Positions 1 through 12,900 of a DNA stretch of 64,000 nucleotides are shown piece after piece. A program made the translations under genes and the position numbers. This DNA comes from Garra rufa (taxonomy: Eukaryota; Chordata; Actinopteri; Cypriniformes; Cyprinidae). The stretch lies in the NCBI RefSeq assembly GCF_049309525.1, contig NC_133384.1:15161085-15225084 (forward strand). Direction: 5' to 3'. Numbering within the stretch: position 1 is the first letter of the stretch; every line of letters begins with the position of its first letter. Below the pieces are notes generated by a model. That model saw nothing but the letters and a program-made list of their open reading frames with translations. It was not told the origin of the DNA and searched no databases.

Positions 1-3000
1 GCAATTGAAAGTTTACATGACGCAATTCAGACTTTTTCCACACAATTGTGACTTTTTTCTTGCAACTGCAAGTTTATTCCACAGAATTCAGGCTTTTTAC
101 TCACAATTGTGACTTTTTTCTTGCAACTGCAAGTTTATTCCACAGAATTCAGGCTTTTTACTCCCAATTCTGACTTTTTCTTGCAATTCCATATCTATAT
201 CATGCAATTCAGACTTTTTCCTTGCAATTGCGATTTTATATCACACAATTCTGACTTTTTTTCACAATTGCACATTTGTCATGCAATTCGGACTATTTTC
301 TCACAATTTAAAGTTTACATAACGAAATTCAGACTTTACTTGCAATTCAGATTTTCTACTCACAACTCTGACTTTTTCCTCGCAATCGCGAGTTTATATC
401 ACACAATTCAGACTTTTTACTCCCAATTCTGACTTTTTTTCTTGCAATTCCAAGTTTATATCACAAAATTCTGACTTTTTACTCGCAATTCTCACTTTTC
501 CTGCAATTGCAAATTTATTCCACAGAATTCGGACTTTTTACTCCCAATTTTGACTTTTTCTCGCAATTCTGACTTTTTTCTTGCAATTCCAAGTCTATAC
601 CATGCAATTCAGACGTTTTTCTCAATTTTGTTCATATCTCACAATTCTGAGTTTTTTCTCGCAAATACGAGTTTATATCACGCAATTCTGACTTTTTACT
701 CGCAATGCTGACTTTTTTTTCATGCAATTCTCAATTTTTCCTTGCAATTTCAAGTTTATTCCATGGAATTCAGACATTTTTCTCGCAATTCCAAGTCTAT
801 ATCATGCAATTCTGACTTTTTACTTGCAATTTTGACTTCTTTTTTCTTACAATTCCAAGTTTATATCACATAATTCTGACTTTTTACATGTAATTCTGGC
901 TTTTCTCTCACAATTGAAAGCTTTTCCTTGCAATTGTGAGTTTATATCAGAAAATTCTGACTTTACTCACAATTTTGACTTTTATCTTGTGACTGACTTT
1001 TTTTCCCTCTAAATTCTGTTTGTATCTTGCAATATAGACTTTTCGCAGTTGCACGTTTATCATGCAATTCAGGCTTTTTACTCCCAATTCTGACTTTTTC
1101 TTGCAACTGCAAGTTTATTCCACAGAATTCAGGCTTTTTACTCCCAATTCTGACTTTTTCTTGCAATTCCATATCTATATCATGCAATTCAGACTTTTTC
1201 CTTGCAATTGCGATTTTATATCACACAATTCAGACTTTTTACTCCCAATTCTGACATTTCCTCGCAATTCCAAGTCTATATCACAAAATTTTGACTTTTT
1301 ACTCGCACATCTTACTTTCCTTGCAATTGCAAATTTATTCCACAGAATTCAGACTTTTTACTCCCAATTTTGACTTTTTCTCGCAATTCTGACTTTTTTC
1401 TTGCAATTTCAAGTCTATACCATGCAATTCAGACGTTTTTCTCAATTTTGTTCATATCTCACAATTCTGAGTTTTTCTCGCAAATACGAGTTTATATCAC
1501 GCAATTCTGACTTTTTACTCGCGACGCTGACTTTTTTTTCTTGCAATTCCAAGTTTATATCACAAGTTTTTTTCTCTCTCGCAATTTTTCCTTGCAATTT
1601 CAAGTTTATTCCATGGAATTCAGACATTTTTCTCGCAATTCCAAGTCTATATCATGCAATTCTGACTTTTTACTTGCAATTTTGACTTCTTTTTTCTTAC
1701 AATTCCAAGTTTATATCACATAATTCTGACTTTTTACATGTAATTCTGGCTTTTCTCTCACAATTGAAAGCTTTTCCTTGCAATTGTGAGTTTATATCAG
1801 AAAATTCTGACTTTACTCACAATTTTGACTTTTATCTTGTGACTGACTTTTTTTCCCTCTAAATTCTGTTTGTATCTTGCAATATAGACTTTTCGCAGTT
1901 GCACGTTTATCATGCAATTCAGGCTTTTTACTCCCAATTCTGACTTTTTCTTGCAACTGCAAGTTTATTCCACAGAATTCAGGCTTTTTACTCCCAATTC
2001 TGACTTTTTCTTGCAATTCCATATCTATATCATGCAATTCAGACTTTTTCCTTGCAATTGCGATTTTATATCACACAATTCTGACTTTTTTTCACAATTG
2101 CACATTTTTGTCATGCAATTCGGACTATTTTCTCACAATTTAAAGTTTACATAACGAAATTCAGACTTTTTACTTGCAATTCAGATTTTCTACTCACAAC
2201 TCTGACTTTTTCCTCGCAATCGCGAGTTTATATCACACAATTCAGACTTTTTACTCCCAATTTTGACTTTTTCTCGCAATTCTGACTTTTTTCTTGCAAT
2301 TTCAAGTCTATACCATGCAATTCAGACGTTTTTCTCAATTTTGTTCATATCTCACAATTCTGAGTTTTTCTCGCAAATACGAGTTTATATCACGCAATTC
2401 TGACTTTTTACTCGCGACGCTGACTTTTTTTTCTTGCAATTCCAAGTTTATATCACAAGTTTTTTTCTCTCTCGCAATTTTTCCTTGCAATTTCAAGTTT
2501 ATTCCATGGAATTCAGACATTTTTCTCGCAATTCCATGTCTATATCATGCAATTCTGACTTTTTACTTGCAATTTTGACTTCTTTTTTCTTACAATTCCA
2601 AGTTTATATCACATAATTCTGACTTTTTACATGTAATTCTGGCTTTTCTCTCACAATTGAAAGCTTTTTCCTTGCAATTGTGAGTTTATATCAGAAAATT
2701 CTGACTTTACTCACAATTTTGACTTTTATCTTGTGACTGACTTTTTTTCCCTCTAAATTCTGTTTGTATCTTGCAATATAGACTTTTCACAGTTGCACGT
2801 TTATCATGCAATTCGGACTTTTTCTCGCAATTCAGACATTTTTCTCAAAATTGTGAGTTTACATCATGCAGCGCTGACTTTTTTCTGCCAGTTGTGGGTT
2901 TATATCATACAATTCTGACTTTTTACTTGCAATTTTGTTTATATCTCACAATTTGGACGTTTTTCTCGCAAATACAAGCTTATATCATGCAATTCTGACT

Positions 3001-3480
3001 TTTTACATGCAATTCCAAGTCTATACCATGCAATTCAGACGTTTTTCTCAATTTTGTTCATATCTCACAATTCTGAGTTTTTTCTCGCAAATACGAGTTT
3101 ATATCACGCAATTCTGACTTTTTACTCGCAATTCTGACTTTTCTTGCAATTGCAAATTTATTCCACAGAATTCAGACTTTTTACTCCCAATTTTGACTTT
3201 TTCTCGCAATTCTGACTTTTTTTCTTGCAATTTCAAGTCTAAACCATGCAATTCAGACGTTTTTCTCAATTTTGTTCATATCTCACAATTCTGAGTTTTT
3301 TCTCGCAAATACGAGTTTATATCACGCAATTCTGACTTTTTACTCGCAAATCTGACTTTTCTTGCAATTGCAAATTTATTCCACAGAATTCAGACTTTTT
3401 ACTCCCAATTTTGACTTTTTCTCGCAATTCTGACTTTTTTCCTCGCAGTTGTGAGTTTATATCTTGCAACTCTTTTTCCT
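1..3480. repeat. AT-rich higher-order satellite array (left edge of window)
   Basis: The stretch is built from short variants of a GCAATTCTGACTTTTT / GCAATTCCAAGTTTATATCA alternation, roughly 20-45 bases per subunit, all in one orientation. Longer blocks recur almost unchanged about 850-893 bases apart: for example the block at 963-1187 recurs at 1813-2037, the block at 1401-1685 recurs at 2294-2578, and the start of the block at 1877 recurs at 2771. This makes it a higher-order repeat of about four copies. Open frames inside it (e.g. 109-432) are repeat translations and not genes. It begins before the window. By position it lies in a 3' intron or the 3' flank of kdm4b. Confidence 0.9.
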
Positions 3481-3786
3481 CACAATTCTCACTTTAGTCA
3501 TATATAAACTCTCAACTCTAAGAAATTAAGTCAGAAATGTGATAGGTTTTTTCTGAGTTTATCAGAATTGTAAGACAAATGTCGCAATTACCTTTTTTTA
3601 TTATTTAGTGGCAGAAATAGGCTTGCATAACCACTTGGCAACCATTATAACAAAAAAAAGCTAAAAAAGCATAGCAAGACTATGCATTTTATAAAGCAAT
3701 ACAGCACAAAAGGGCTCTATGTTAGAGTGGTTTTACCAATTAAAATCCATTGTAAATCCCTAAAAAGTGACTATTCGGCATCTCAC
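3481..3786. other. kdm4b intronic sequence, no feature seen
   Basis: AT-rich single-copy-looking sequence between the satellite and the Tudor exon. It starts with decayed satellite up to about 3530. Nothing coding is seen. The splice donor of the adjacent exon reads out into it at 3786. Confidence 0.6.
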
Positions 3787-3954
3787 CAGCAGGTTCTCTG
3801 GGAAGACGTTGTCACAGTAGGAGCCGTCGTCAAAGTTGACCTCGTAGTAGTTCTGCGTGCCGATGCCGGTGATGGTGCAGCGGTAGAACCATCCGTTGCT
3901 GTTCCTGCCGATGACCTCCTGACCCAAAACAAGCTCACGCGAGCTGTTTTTGAC
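3787..3954 (-). CDS. kdm4b: kdm4b exon: first Tudor domain
   Basis: 168 bases, 56 codons, phase 0 at both ends (acceptor TTGCAG at 3955-3960, donor GTGAGA from 3786). It encodes LGQEVIGRNSNGWFYRC and YYEVNFDDGSYCDNVFPE, the strand pattern of the first half of the KDM4 hybrid tandem Tudor that reads methylated H3K4/H4K20. The partner Tudor exon is not in the window. No premature stop is present. Confidence 0.92.
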
Positions 3955-6900
3955 CTGCAACCAAGGCAGAGCGTCAGTTTGAGGAACACCTTATGTATTG
4001 ACATCCCTTGTTTAGCGGCTACGCACCTTCTGATTGGTTTGTTTGTGTTTGTGGCAGGTGACGGACACCACGTACGGCCAATCGGCTGGCTTCATGACTA
4101 CTCCGGCGAGGAGGGCGCAGGTGACGTGGAAGGACGTGGAGCAGTTGTCCAATGAGCACTGGATGCAAGCGCCGAAGAACTGCTTGGTCGTCTTGTGGCA
4201 GTAGACGCACTTCTGCAAATCGTAACGAAGAAAACGTAAACATGAAATGTCAGTTAGAGCCTTTGTAACATGATACATTTCCAGAGTACTCAATTGATTT
4301 TATCCATCAGGAAAGGCCATTGGAGACTAAGCCAAATGGAAGTTCAAGACAGTGCTATATAGCTATTAGGCTGATGGTAAACGGTTAAAAAAGAATGCCA
4401 TTTCAGAAGGGAAGCAGCTTGCTTTCAATAAAAGATTACAAATGTAAACATTTATTAATGTGTGAATAATAATAGAACGTCAGAAACTTTCACGAAGAGA
4501 GTGAATTTTAGAAAATAGTAAAAGTAATGAAAAAAAATGAAAGAAAACTAAAGCAAAACAAAACAATGGAGTGAGAACTGGAGAACAAAGCAATAAAACA
4601 AACTAGATGAGTAAAGTTTGAGATCAAACTTTGAAGCTGGCTTGAGAAAACCTATCCTGAAAGTTTGAAGCAACTGTAAAAGCTTAAAGTTTAAAAGATT
4701 GCATTTATAAGACAGACGTTGTTCACGTGTTAACTTAATTTTAGCATGATTAGCATGTCATTAGCCTGTTTTAATGTGATTTGCATATTGTTAATATGTT
4801 GATAGCATGATTAGCATGTTTTAACATGTTGCTAACATGTTTTTAACACGATTTACACGGTGCTACCATGCTGTTGCCATAATTTTAACACGATTAGCAT
4901 GTTGTTAGCATTATTAAAATGTTACTAGCATGTTTTTGAAGTGATTAACGTGACTTTAACAATGTTTTTAGAAGAAGTTTCTTAGCATGTTGCTAATGTT
5001 TCTTAACACAAGTAACATGTTTTTAATGGAAGTAGCATTTTGTGAACGTTGTTAACATGTTTCTTAATGTGATTGTGTTTTTTATGCAATTATGTTGCTA
5101 GCATATTGCTAACATGTTTAACATGCTAACACAATTAAGATTTGCTAACCTTTCTAGCATACTTAACCTGTTTCTTAACGTGATTAACATGTTTTAAACT
5201 TGTTTTAATGCAATTAGCATGTCATGATGTTGCTAGCATGACTGGCATTTTGCTAACATATTTTGCTAACATGTTTAACATGCTAACACAATTAAGATTT
5301 GCTAACGTTTCTAGCATACTTAACCTGTTTCTTAACGTGATTAACATGTTTTAAACTTGTTTTAATGCAATTAGCATTTCATGATGTTGCTAGCATGACT
5401 GGCATTTTGCTAACATATTTTGCTAACATGTTTAACATGCTAACACAATTAAGATTTGCTAACGTTTCTAGCATACTTAACCTGTTTCTTAACGTGATTA
5501 ACATGTTTTAAACTTGTTTTAATGCAATTAGCATGTCACGATGTTGCTAGCATGATTGGCATTTTGCTAACATGTTTTTTAACACAATCAAGCGTTGTTA
5601 ACATGTTTCTAGCATGCGTAGCATTTTGCTAACATGTTTCTTAACGCAATTAATGTTTTTACCGTTAACATGTTTTTAGTGCAATTACCATGTTAGCATG
5701 TTGCTAATGCAATTAGCATTTTGCTAACATGTTTCTAACATGATTAACATGTTTCTAACGTTTCCTAATGCAATTAACATTTTTAACGTTAACATGTTTT
5801 TAATGCAATTAACATCTTCGCATTTTTCTAGCATGGTTAGCATGTTGTTAGCGTAGTGCTAACTAGTTTTTAACAGAGTAAGCATTTTCCATGTTTGCTA
5901 ACATGTTTATTAACATGATTAACATATTTTCAACCTGTTTTTAATGCAATTAACATCTTAGCATGTTTCTGACAGGCTCAGCATGTTGCTAACATCTTTC
6001 CTAACGCAATTAACATTACGCTAACGTTTCCTAATGCACTTCACATTTTTAACGTTTTAATGCAATTAACATCTTAGCATGTTTCTAGCATGGTTAGCAT
6101 GTTGTTAACATGCTTTTAACACAGTAAGTATTTAGCTAACATGTTTCCTAATGCAATTAACATTTAAAGTTGTCAACATGTTTTTAATGCAATTAGCATC
6201 TTAGCATGTTTCTAGCGTATTAACATTTTGCTAACATGATTCTAGCATGTTGCTAACATGTTTCTTAACATGATTAACATGTTTTTAATGCAATTAGCAT
6301 GTGGCTAGCATGATTAACATGTTACTAACGTATTGATGACATTTTATTGTTTCATTTGTGCTGTTGTTTTTTTAATTGTTTTAACACAATTAACATTTTG
6401 CTAACATGTTTCACTTAGCTAGAATATCGCTAGAATGTTTATAGAATTAGAATATTTATAGCATGTTATTAGCATGTTTTAATGATTTAACATGTTGCTA
6501 ACATGAACGAAAAAATCCAACTAAACCAAGTAAAACCAGCGAATTTAATAAAAAAAAAAAACAGCTTAAAACCAGCTGATTCAGTAAAGAACTAGCTAAA
6601 ACCAGCTAAAATCTTGACCAGCCAAATATAATAAAGCAAGAAACAAAAGAGAACAGAAACAACAAAACAAACGAAACACCAAGCGATTGAACAAAAATGC
6701 ACAAAAAAGTAGACATCCAGTATCAAACAAGATATTAAATGAGTAAAAGCAATTTTATCGATCAAGAAAAAGGGCATTTCATACCAAAATGGCACCTGAG
6801 CTGAATACGAGTCAATGCTAAACTGCTACTTGGCTTTTGGCTAACATTATTTCCATGTGTCAGCTGAAAACCAAAGTCATTTTCAGAGCGCAGCAGCAGC

Positions 6901-9900
6901 TCTGATGAAAGATTACAAAGATGAACCTTTACTATTAGCAAATGTTCACAAAGATGGTCCATTTTGACTTAAATCCAGTAATCAGAGAGCAGATATTGTG
7001 GCATTAAAGAGTTTATTTAAAATACAAGCAGTTTTTTGCTAATATCCCTTCGAAAGGAAACATTTTGAGTCCGTTCCTCCCTGTGTGTCTCCTCTTCTCC
7101 TCCATTTCCGCATAAACCGTCTCCAAACGTGCGCACACACACACACGGGGATATCGACAGGAATAAAAATTCTTTATTAAATTGTCAATACTTCATTTCA
7201 GCCCCCTGTGGCCAAGCGGCCGTAATGTACGGCGGCCTTTCGATGCGGCGCCGGCTCGGAAATATTTCATCGGCCGGTGAAAGCCTCTGATTTATCATTC
7301 GCCGGGGATTGATCGCAGGACAGGCCAACGGACAAGGCAAGAGAAAAGAAAAGTGTGATTTACGAGCGTCGAGCTGGCAGTTATTTATTCATTCATCAAG
7401 AGCCGGTGTCCATTTTGTGCGGCGGCGAGCGGGAAGATAAAGCGGCCTGCTTTTAATCTACAAAACGACGGCGTTTCTTGTTCTAGAGTGAAAGTGTGCA
7501 AATAACGAGACTAAATGTTTGATGTTCGTTCGTTACTGGCGTCTGCAAGTTGAGAGTGTAAACATATGAATAGTTTGAGAGGTTTATAGCATGTTTTTCA
7601 TTTCAACATGAGCTGAAGCGGCTCCGGTTGTATATTTGTGCCGACGCATTGAGCAGCGTTGAGACGTGCGGCGGAGGAGGAGAAACCTGTCTATATAATC
7701 AATGCAGTTCATTTAGCACAGTGAGGAACGACACCTGATTATTCAGGCACTCCACGTCATTAATAATGCATCATATCCTCTGAGAAAGAGAGAGAGACTG
7801 ACAGCGAAACGACAAAAGAAAACATGAACTTCCAAATGAAAGGAAAAAGAGACTATAGAAACAGTGAAAGAATGAACAAGACGAAGGGAACGAATGAACA
7901 AAAGAGAAAAATTAAGCATATTAATGAAAAAACTGAAGAGAAATCACAAAAACAGGAACCGAACATTTAAAATATTGAAGAATGAATGAGAACGCATGAA
8001 CGGAACAAATAAAAGAATGAAAGGGAAAAGCAAAAATGGATTAAATTTAAACAAAAGTAGAAAAAAATACCAATAAATGAACTAAAGAAATGAACGAAAC
8101 TACATAGAAAACAAACAAAAGAATGACAGGAAGAAACAAAGAATAAAAGAGGGAAAGAAACAAGAACAAACAAAAACAAAAGTAGAAAATGAATGAAACT
8201 GAAGAATGAACAAAAAAATGAAATGAAACAGAAATAACGAAAGTATTAAAAACAGCAAAAACAAAAAAAACTAATGGAATGAAAAAACAACTGAAACGAA
8301 CGACCGAAAAATTTATAAATGAACTAAAACAGATAAAGGAAAACAAACAAACAAACAAACAAACAAACAAACAAGTGCAAAATTTCTGAACTGAAACGGC
8401 CAAATTAGAACCCAACAAATTGGCAGAAAAAGAAAAACAATGCAAGAAAAAAACAAGGAATGAAAAAAACAAATTAAACAAACGAGCTAAAAAAAATTAA
8501 ATGCACTAAAACAGAAAAAGTGAAAACTACAACAAAATAGCAAAAAAGAGAAAAACAATGTAAGAAAATAACTAATGTAACAAACGAACAAGTGAAACGT
8601 TTACAAATGAAATAAAACTAAGAAAAAAAGTACAACAAAACAGCAAAAAAAAAAGAAAAACAACATAAAAAAAACAAAGGAATACAAAACACAAAAAAGT
8701 AAAAAAAAAACACAAATTAAACAAGTGAATAATTTATTAATGAACTAAAACAGAAAATGTACAAAAACTCTAAAACAGCAAAAAAAGAGAGAAAAACAAT
8801 GTAAGAAAAAAAATAATAAAATGAATGAAAAAAATTGGAATAAACAAAAAACAAATGAAACAAACAAATTAACTAAAACAGAAAAAGTAAAAAAACACCA
8901 ACAAAACAGCGAAAAAGATAAAAACAAGAAAAAACAAAAGGAATTAAAAAAACAACTGAAACGAACAAGCGAAAAATTTATGAGTGAACTAAAACAGACA
9001 AACTCCAAGAAAACAGCAAATAAAGAAGAAAAAAAACGTAAGGAAAAAACTAAAGGAATTTAAAAAAAGAACGAGCGAAAAATTTACGAATGAACTAAAA
9101 CAAAAAGCAAAAAACTGCAACAAAACAGCAAAAGAGAAAAACAACTTAAGAAAAAAAACGAGCAAAAATTAATTGAATTACCTAAAACAGAAAATATAAA
9201 AACTCCAACAAAAAAGAGAAAAACAATGTAAGAAAAAAACAAGAGGAATGAAAAAAAAACAAGCTAAAAATGTATAAATTAACTAAAACAGAAAAACTAA
9301 AAACTCTAAGAAAACAGCAAAAAAAAAAGAGAAAAACAACATAAGAAAAAAACTAAAGGAATGGGAAAAAAAAAACGAGAAAAAATTACGAATTACCTAA
9401 GACAGAAAATATAAAAACTCCAACAAAAAAAGAGAAAAACAATGTAAGAAAAAAACAAGAGGAAAGAAAAAAAACAAGCTAAAAATGTACAAATTAACTA
9501 AAACAGAAAAACTAAAAACTCCAACAAAAAAGAGAGAAACAACATAAGAAAAAACTAAAGGAATGAAAGAAAAAAAAAAACGAGAAAATTACGAATTACC
9601 TAAGACAGAAAATATAAAAACTACAGCAAAAAAGAAAAACAACGTAAGAAAAAAAAACTACAGGAATGAAAAAAAAAAATGAACAAGTGAAAAATTTACG
9701 AATAAACTAAAACAGAAAAAAAGATAAAAACAAGAAACAAAAGGAATTAAAAAAAAACAACTGAAACGAACAAGCGAAAAATTTATGAATGAACTAAAAC
9801 AGACAAACTCCAAGAAAACAGCAAATAAAGAAGAAAAAAAACGTAAGGAAAAAACTAAAGGATTTTAAAAAAAGAACGAGCGAAAAATTTACGAATGAAC

Positions 9901-12900
9901 TAAAACAAAAAGCAAAAAACTGCAACAAAACAGCAAAAGAGAAAAACAACGTAAGAAAAAAAACGAGCAAAAATTAATTGAATTACCTAAAACAGAAAAT
10001 ATAAAAACTCCAACAAAAAAGAGAAAAACAATGTAAGAAAAAAAACTAAAGGAATGAAAAAAAAAAACGAGAAAAAATTACGAATTACCTAAGACAGAAA
10101 ATATAAAAACTACAGCAAAAAAGAAAAACAACGTAAGAAAAAAAACTACAGGAATGAAAAAAAAAATGAACAAGTGAAAAATTTACGAATAAACTAAAAC
10201 AGAAAAAAAGATAAAAACAAGAAAAAACAAAAGGAATTAAAAAAACAACTGAAACGAACAAGCGAAAAATTTATGAATGAACTAAAACAGACAAACTCCA
10301 AGAAAACAGCAAATAAAGAAAAACAACGTAAGAAAAAAAACTACAGGAATGAAAAAAAAATGAACAAGTGAAAAATTTACGAATAAACTAAAACAGAAAA
10401 AAAAAACCAGCAAAAAGTGTACAAACTAAAACAAAAAAGTAAAAACAAAAATAAAAGGCCAATGAGAAACAGAAAACAACAGTATGAACAAATATGAACA
10501 AAAATAATGAATGAAACAAACGAAAGCACAAACAGAAGAATGAAAGAAAAGTATAAAAACAAAGCAAAAGACAGAACAAACACAAAAAAAATGATTATTT
10601 GTTAAATTAAGGAGGAGGCGTGTCTTGACTCACCAGACTCTTCCTGGTGTCAGGGACGGCCGTCACGTCCACCGGCTCTCGCTCCACCGCGTTAACGAAA
10701 CGAGCCTCGGCCACAGCCACGGCGCAGATCACGTGAACCCACCTGCGGACGGGAGTTGGTTTGTCAAATTAGCTCCTCGTAATTGACATGCCATATGAGA
10801 GAAACAGAGTTTGAGATATCAGACCTGTCATCTGTGGTTTTCTTCAAAGCTCCTCCTCTTAAACTGCACAAACAGCAGGCCTGCCACCATAAACAAACAC
10901 TGATTAACACAATAACAACGCTTTATCACAACAATAAACGTGCCATATTGAGGTCTAGTGCAGAGAAGTATGATGTATGAAGTCGTTAATAACAGAATTG
11001 ATTTGTAACTAGTTGTATGACAAATTCACGTTTGTTCGTTGGTTTTGACACTTACGGCTGTCCATTCGGCTGCAGTACATCGTGAACACGTCCAGCCCTC
11101 CTGTTTCGTGTCGGGACTGACGCCGTAACAACCTGACGAAAACAAGAAAAGAAATTTAGCCGTCTATGAACCATACTAATAAATGTTCGAATTTAATTTA
11201 GTAAACAGACCGTGTAAGATTCACCAGTGCATGTTATTTATGAAGATAAAAATCTTCTGTAATTTTACGTCAAAAAATAACTTTGACCTCAGTTTGATTT
11301 GACAAAAATGAACGAAGACTGAGAGAAAAATAAGAACAACAGACGTAACAAAAACAGAGATCAGCTAAAACTTAAACCATGCATGAAAATTTCAAATAAA
11401 AGTAAAAGTAACAGAAAAGATGTCAGTACCGAAAGAACCCAACTTGGCACTTTTTGACAACTGGCTTGAGAAAGCCTAGCTTGAAAGTTTAAAGCAGCTG
11501 TAAAAGCTTAAAGTTTGAACTTTACATAGATATTAGATTATTAGCATGTTGCTGGCATGATTAGAATGTAGTTAGCATTATTCCAACATTTTTCTAGCAT
11601 GTTTAATATGTTTCTAACATGATTAGCAAGTTACTAGCATGATTAGCAAGTTTCCAACATGATTAGCAAGTTACTAGCATGTCATTAGCACGTTTCTAAC
11701 ATTTTAAACAAGTTGCCAACACGTTTCTAATATGTTTCTATCATGATTAGCAAGTTGCTAGCATGTTTCCAACATGTTTCTAGGCCGACTAGCAAGCTGC
11801 TAGCACGCCATTAACATATTTCTAACATGATTAGCAAGTTGCTAGCATGTTTCCAACATGTTTCTAGGCCGACTAGCAAGTTGCTAGCACGCCATTAACA
11901 TGTTTCTAGCATGATTAGCAAGTTGTTAGCATGTTTCCAACATGTTTCTAGGCCGACTAGCAAGTTGCTAGCACGCCATTAACATGTTTCTAGCATGATT
12001 AGCAAGTTTCCAACATGATTAGCAAGTTACTAGCATGTCATTAGCATGTTTCCAACATGATTAGCAAGTTGCTAGCACGTTTCTAACATTTTTAACAAGT
12101 TGCCAACACGTTTCTAATATGTTTCTATCATGTTTCTATCATGATTAGTAAGTTGCTAGCATGTTTCCAACATGATTAACAAGTTGCTAACATGTTTCCA
12201 ACATGTTTCTAGGCCGACTAGCAAGTTGCTAGCACGCCATTAACATGTTTCTAGCATGATTAGCAAGTTGCTAGCATGTTTCCAACATGTTTCTAGGCCG
12301 ACTAGCAAGTTGCTAGCACGCCATTAACATGTTTCTAGCATGATTAGCAAGTTTCCAACATGATTAGCAAGTTGCTAGCACGTTTCTAACATTTTTAACA
12401 AGTTGCCAACACGTTTCTAATATGTTTCTATCATGTTTCTATCATGATTAGTAAGTTGCTAGCATGTTTCCAACATGATTAACAAGTTGTTAACATGTTT
12501 CCAACATGTTTCTAGGCCGACTAGCAAGTTGCTAGCATGGCATTAACATGTTTCTAGCATGATTAGCAAGTTGCTAGCATGTTTCCAACATGTTTCTAGG
12601 CCGACTAGCAAGCTGCTAGCACGCCATTAACATGTTTCTAACATGATTAGCAAGTTGCTAGCATGTTTCCAACATGTTTCTAGGCCGACTAGCAAGTTGC
12701 TAGCACGCCATTAACATGTTTCTAGCATGATTAGCAAGTTGCTAACATGTTTCCAACATGTTTCTAGGCCGACTAGCAAGTTGCTAGCACGCCATTAACA
12801 TGTTTCTAGCATGATTAGCAAGTTTCCAACATGATTAGCAAGTTACTAGCATTTCATTAGCATGTTTCCAACATGATTAGCAAGTTGCTAGCACGTTTCT

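Noticed and set aside
109..3117. Open frames of 60-107 codons with phenylalanine- and serine-rich translations
   Set aside because: They are periodic translations of the left-edge satellite and recur with its period; no start context or domain.
3682..4155. 157-codon plus-strand open frame
   Set aside because: Antisense shadow of the kdm4b Tudor and PHD2 exons, which have splice sites and conserved motifs on the minus strand.
8047..8481. 144-codon frame rich in Phe/Ser/Leu resembling a membrane protein
   Set aside because: Complement of the A-rich tandem region; composition alone gives the hydrophobic look.
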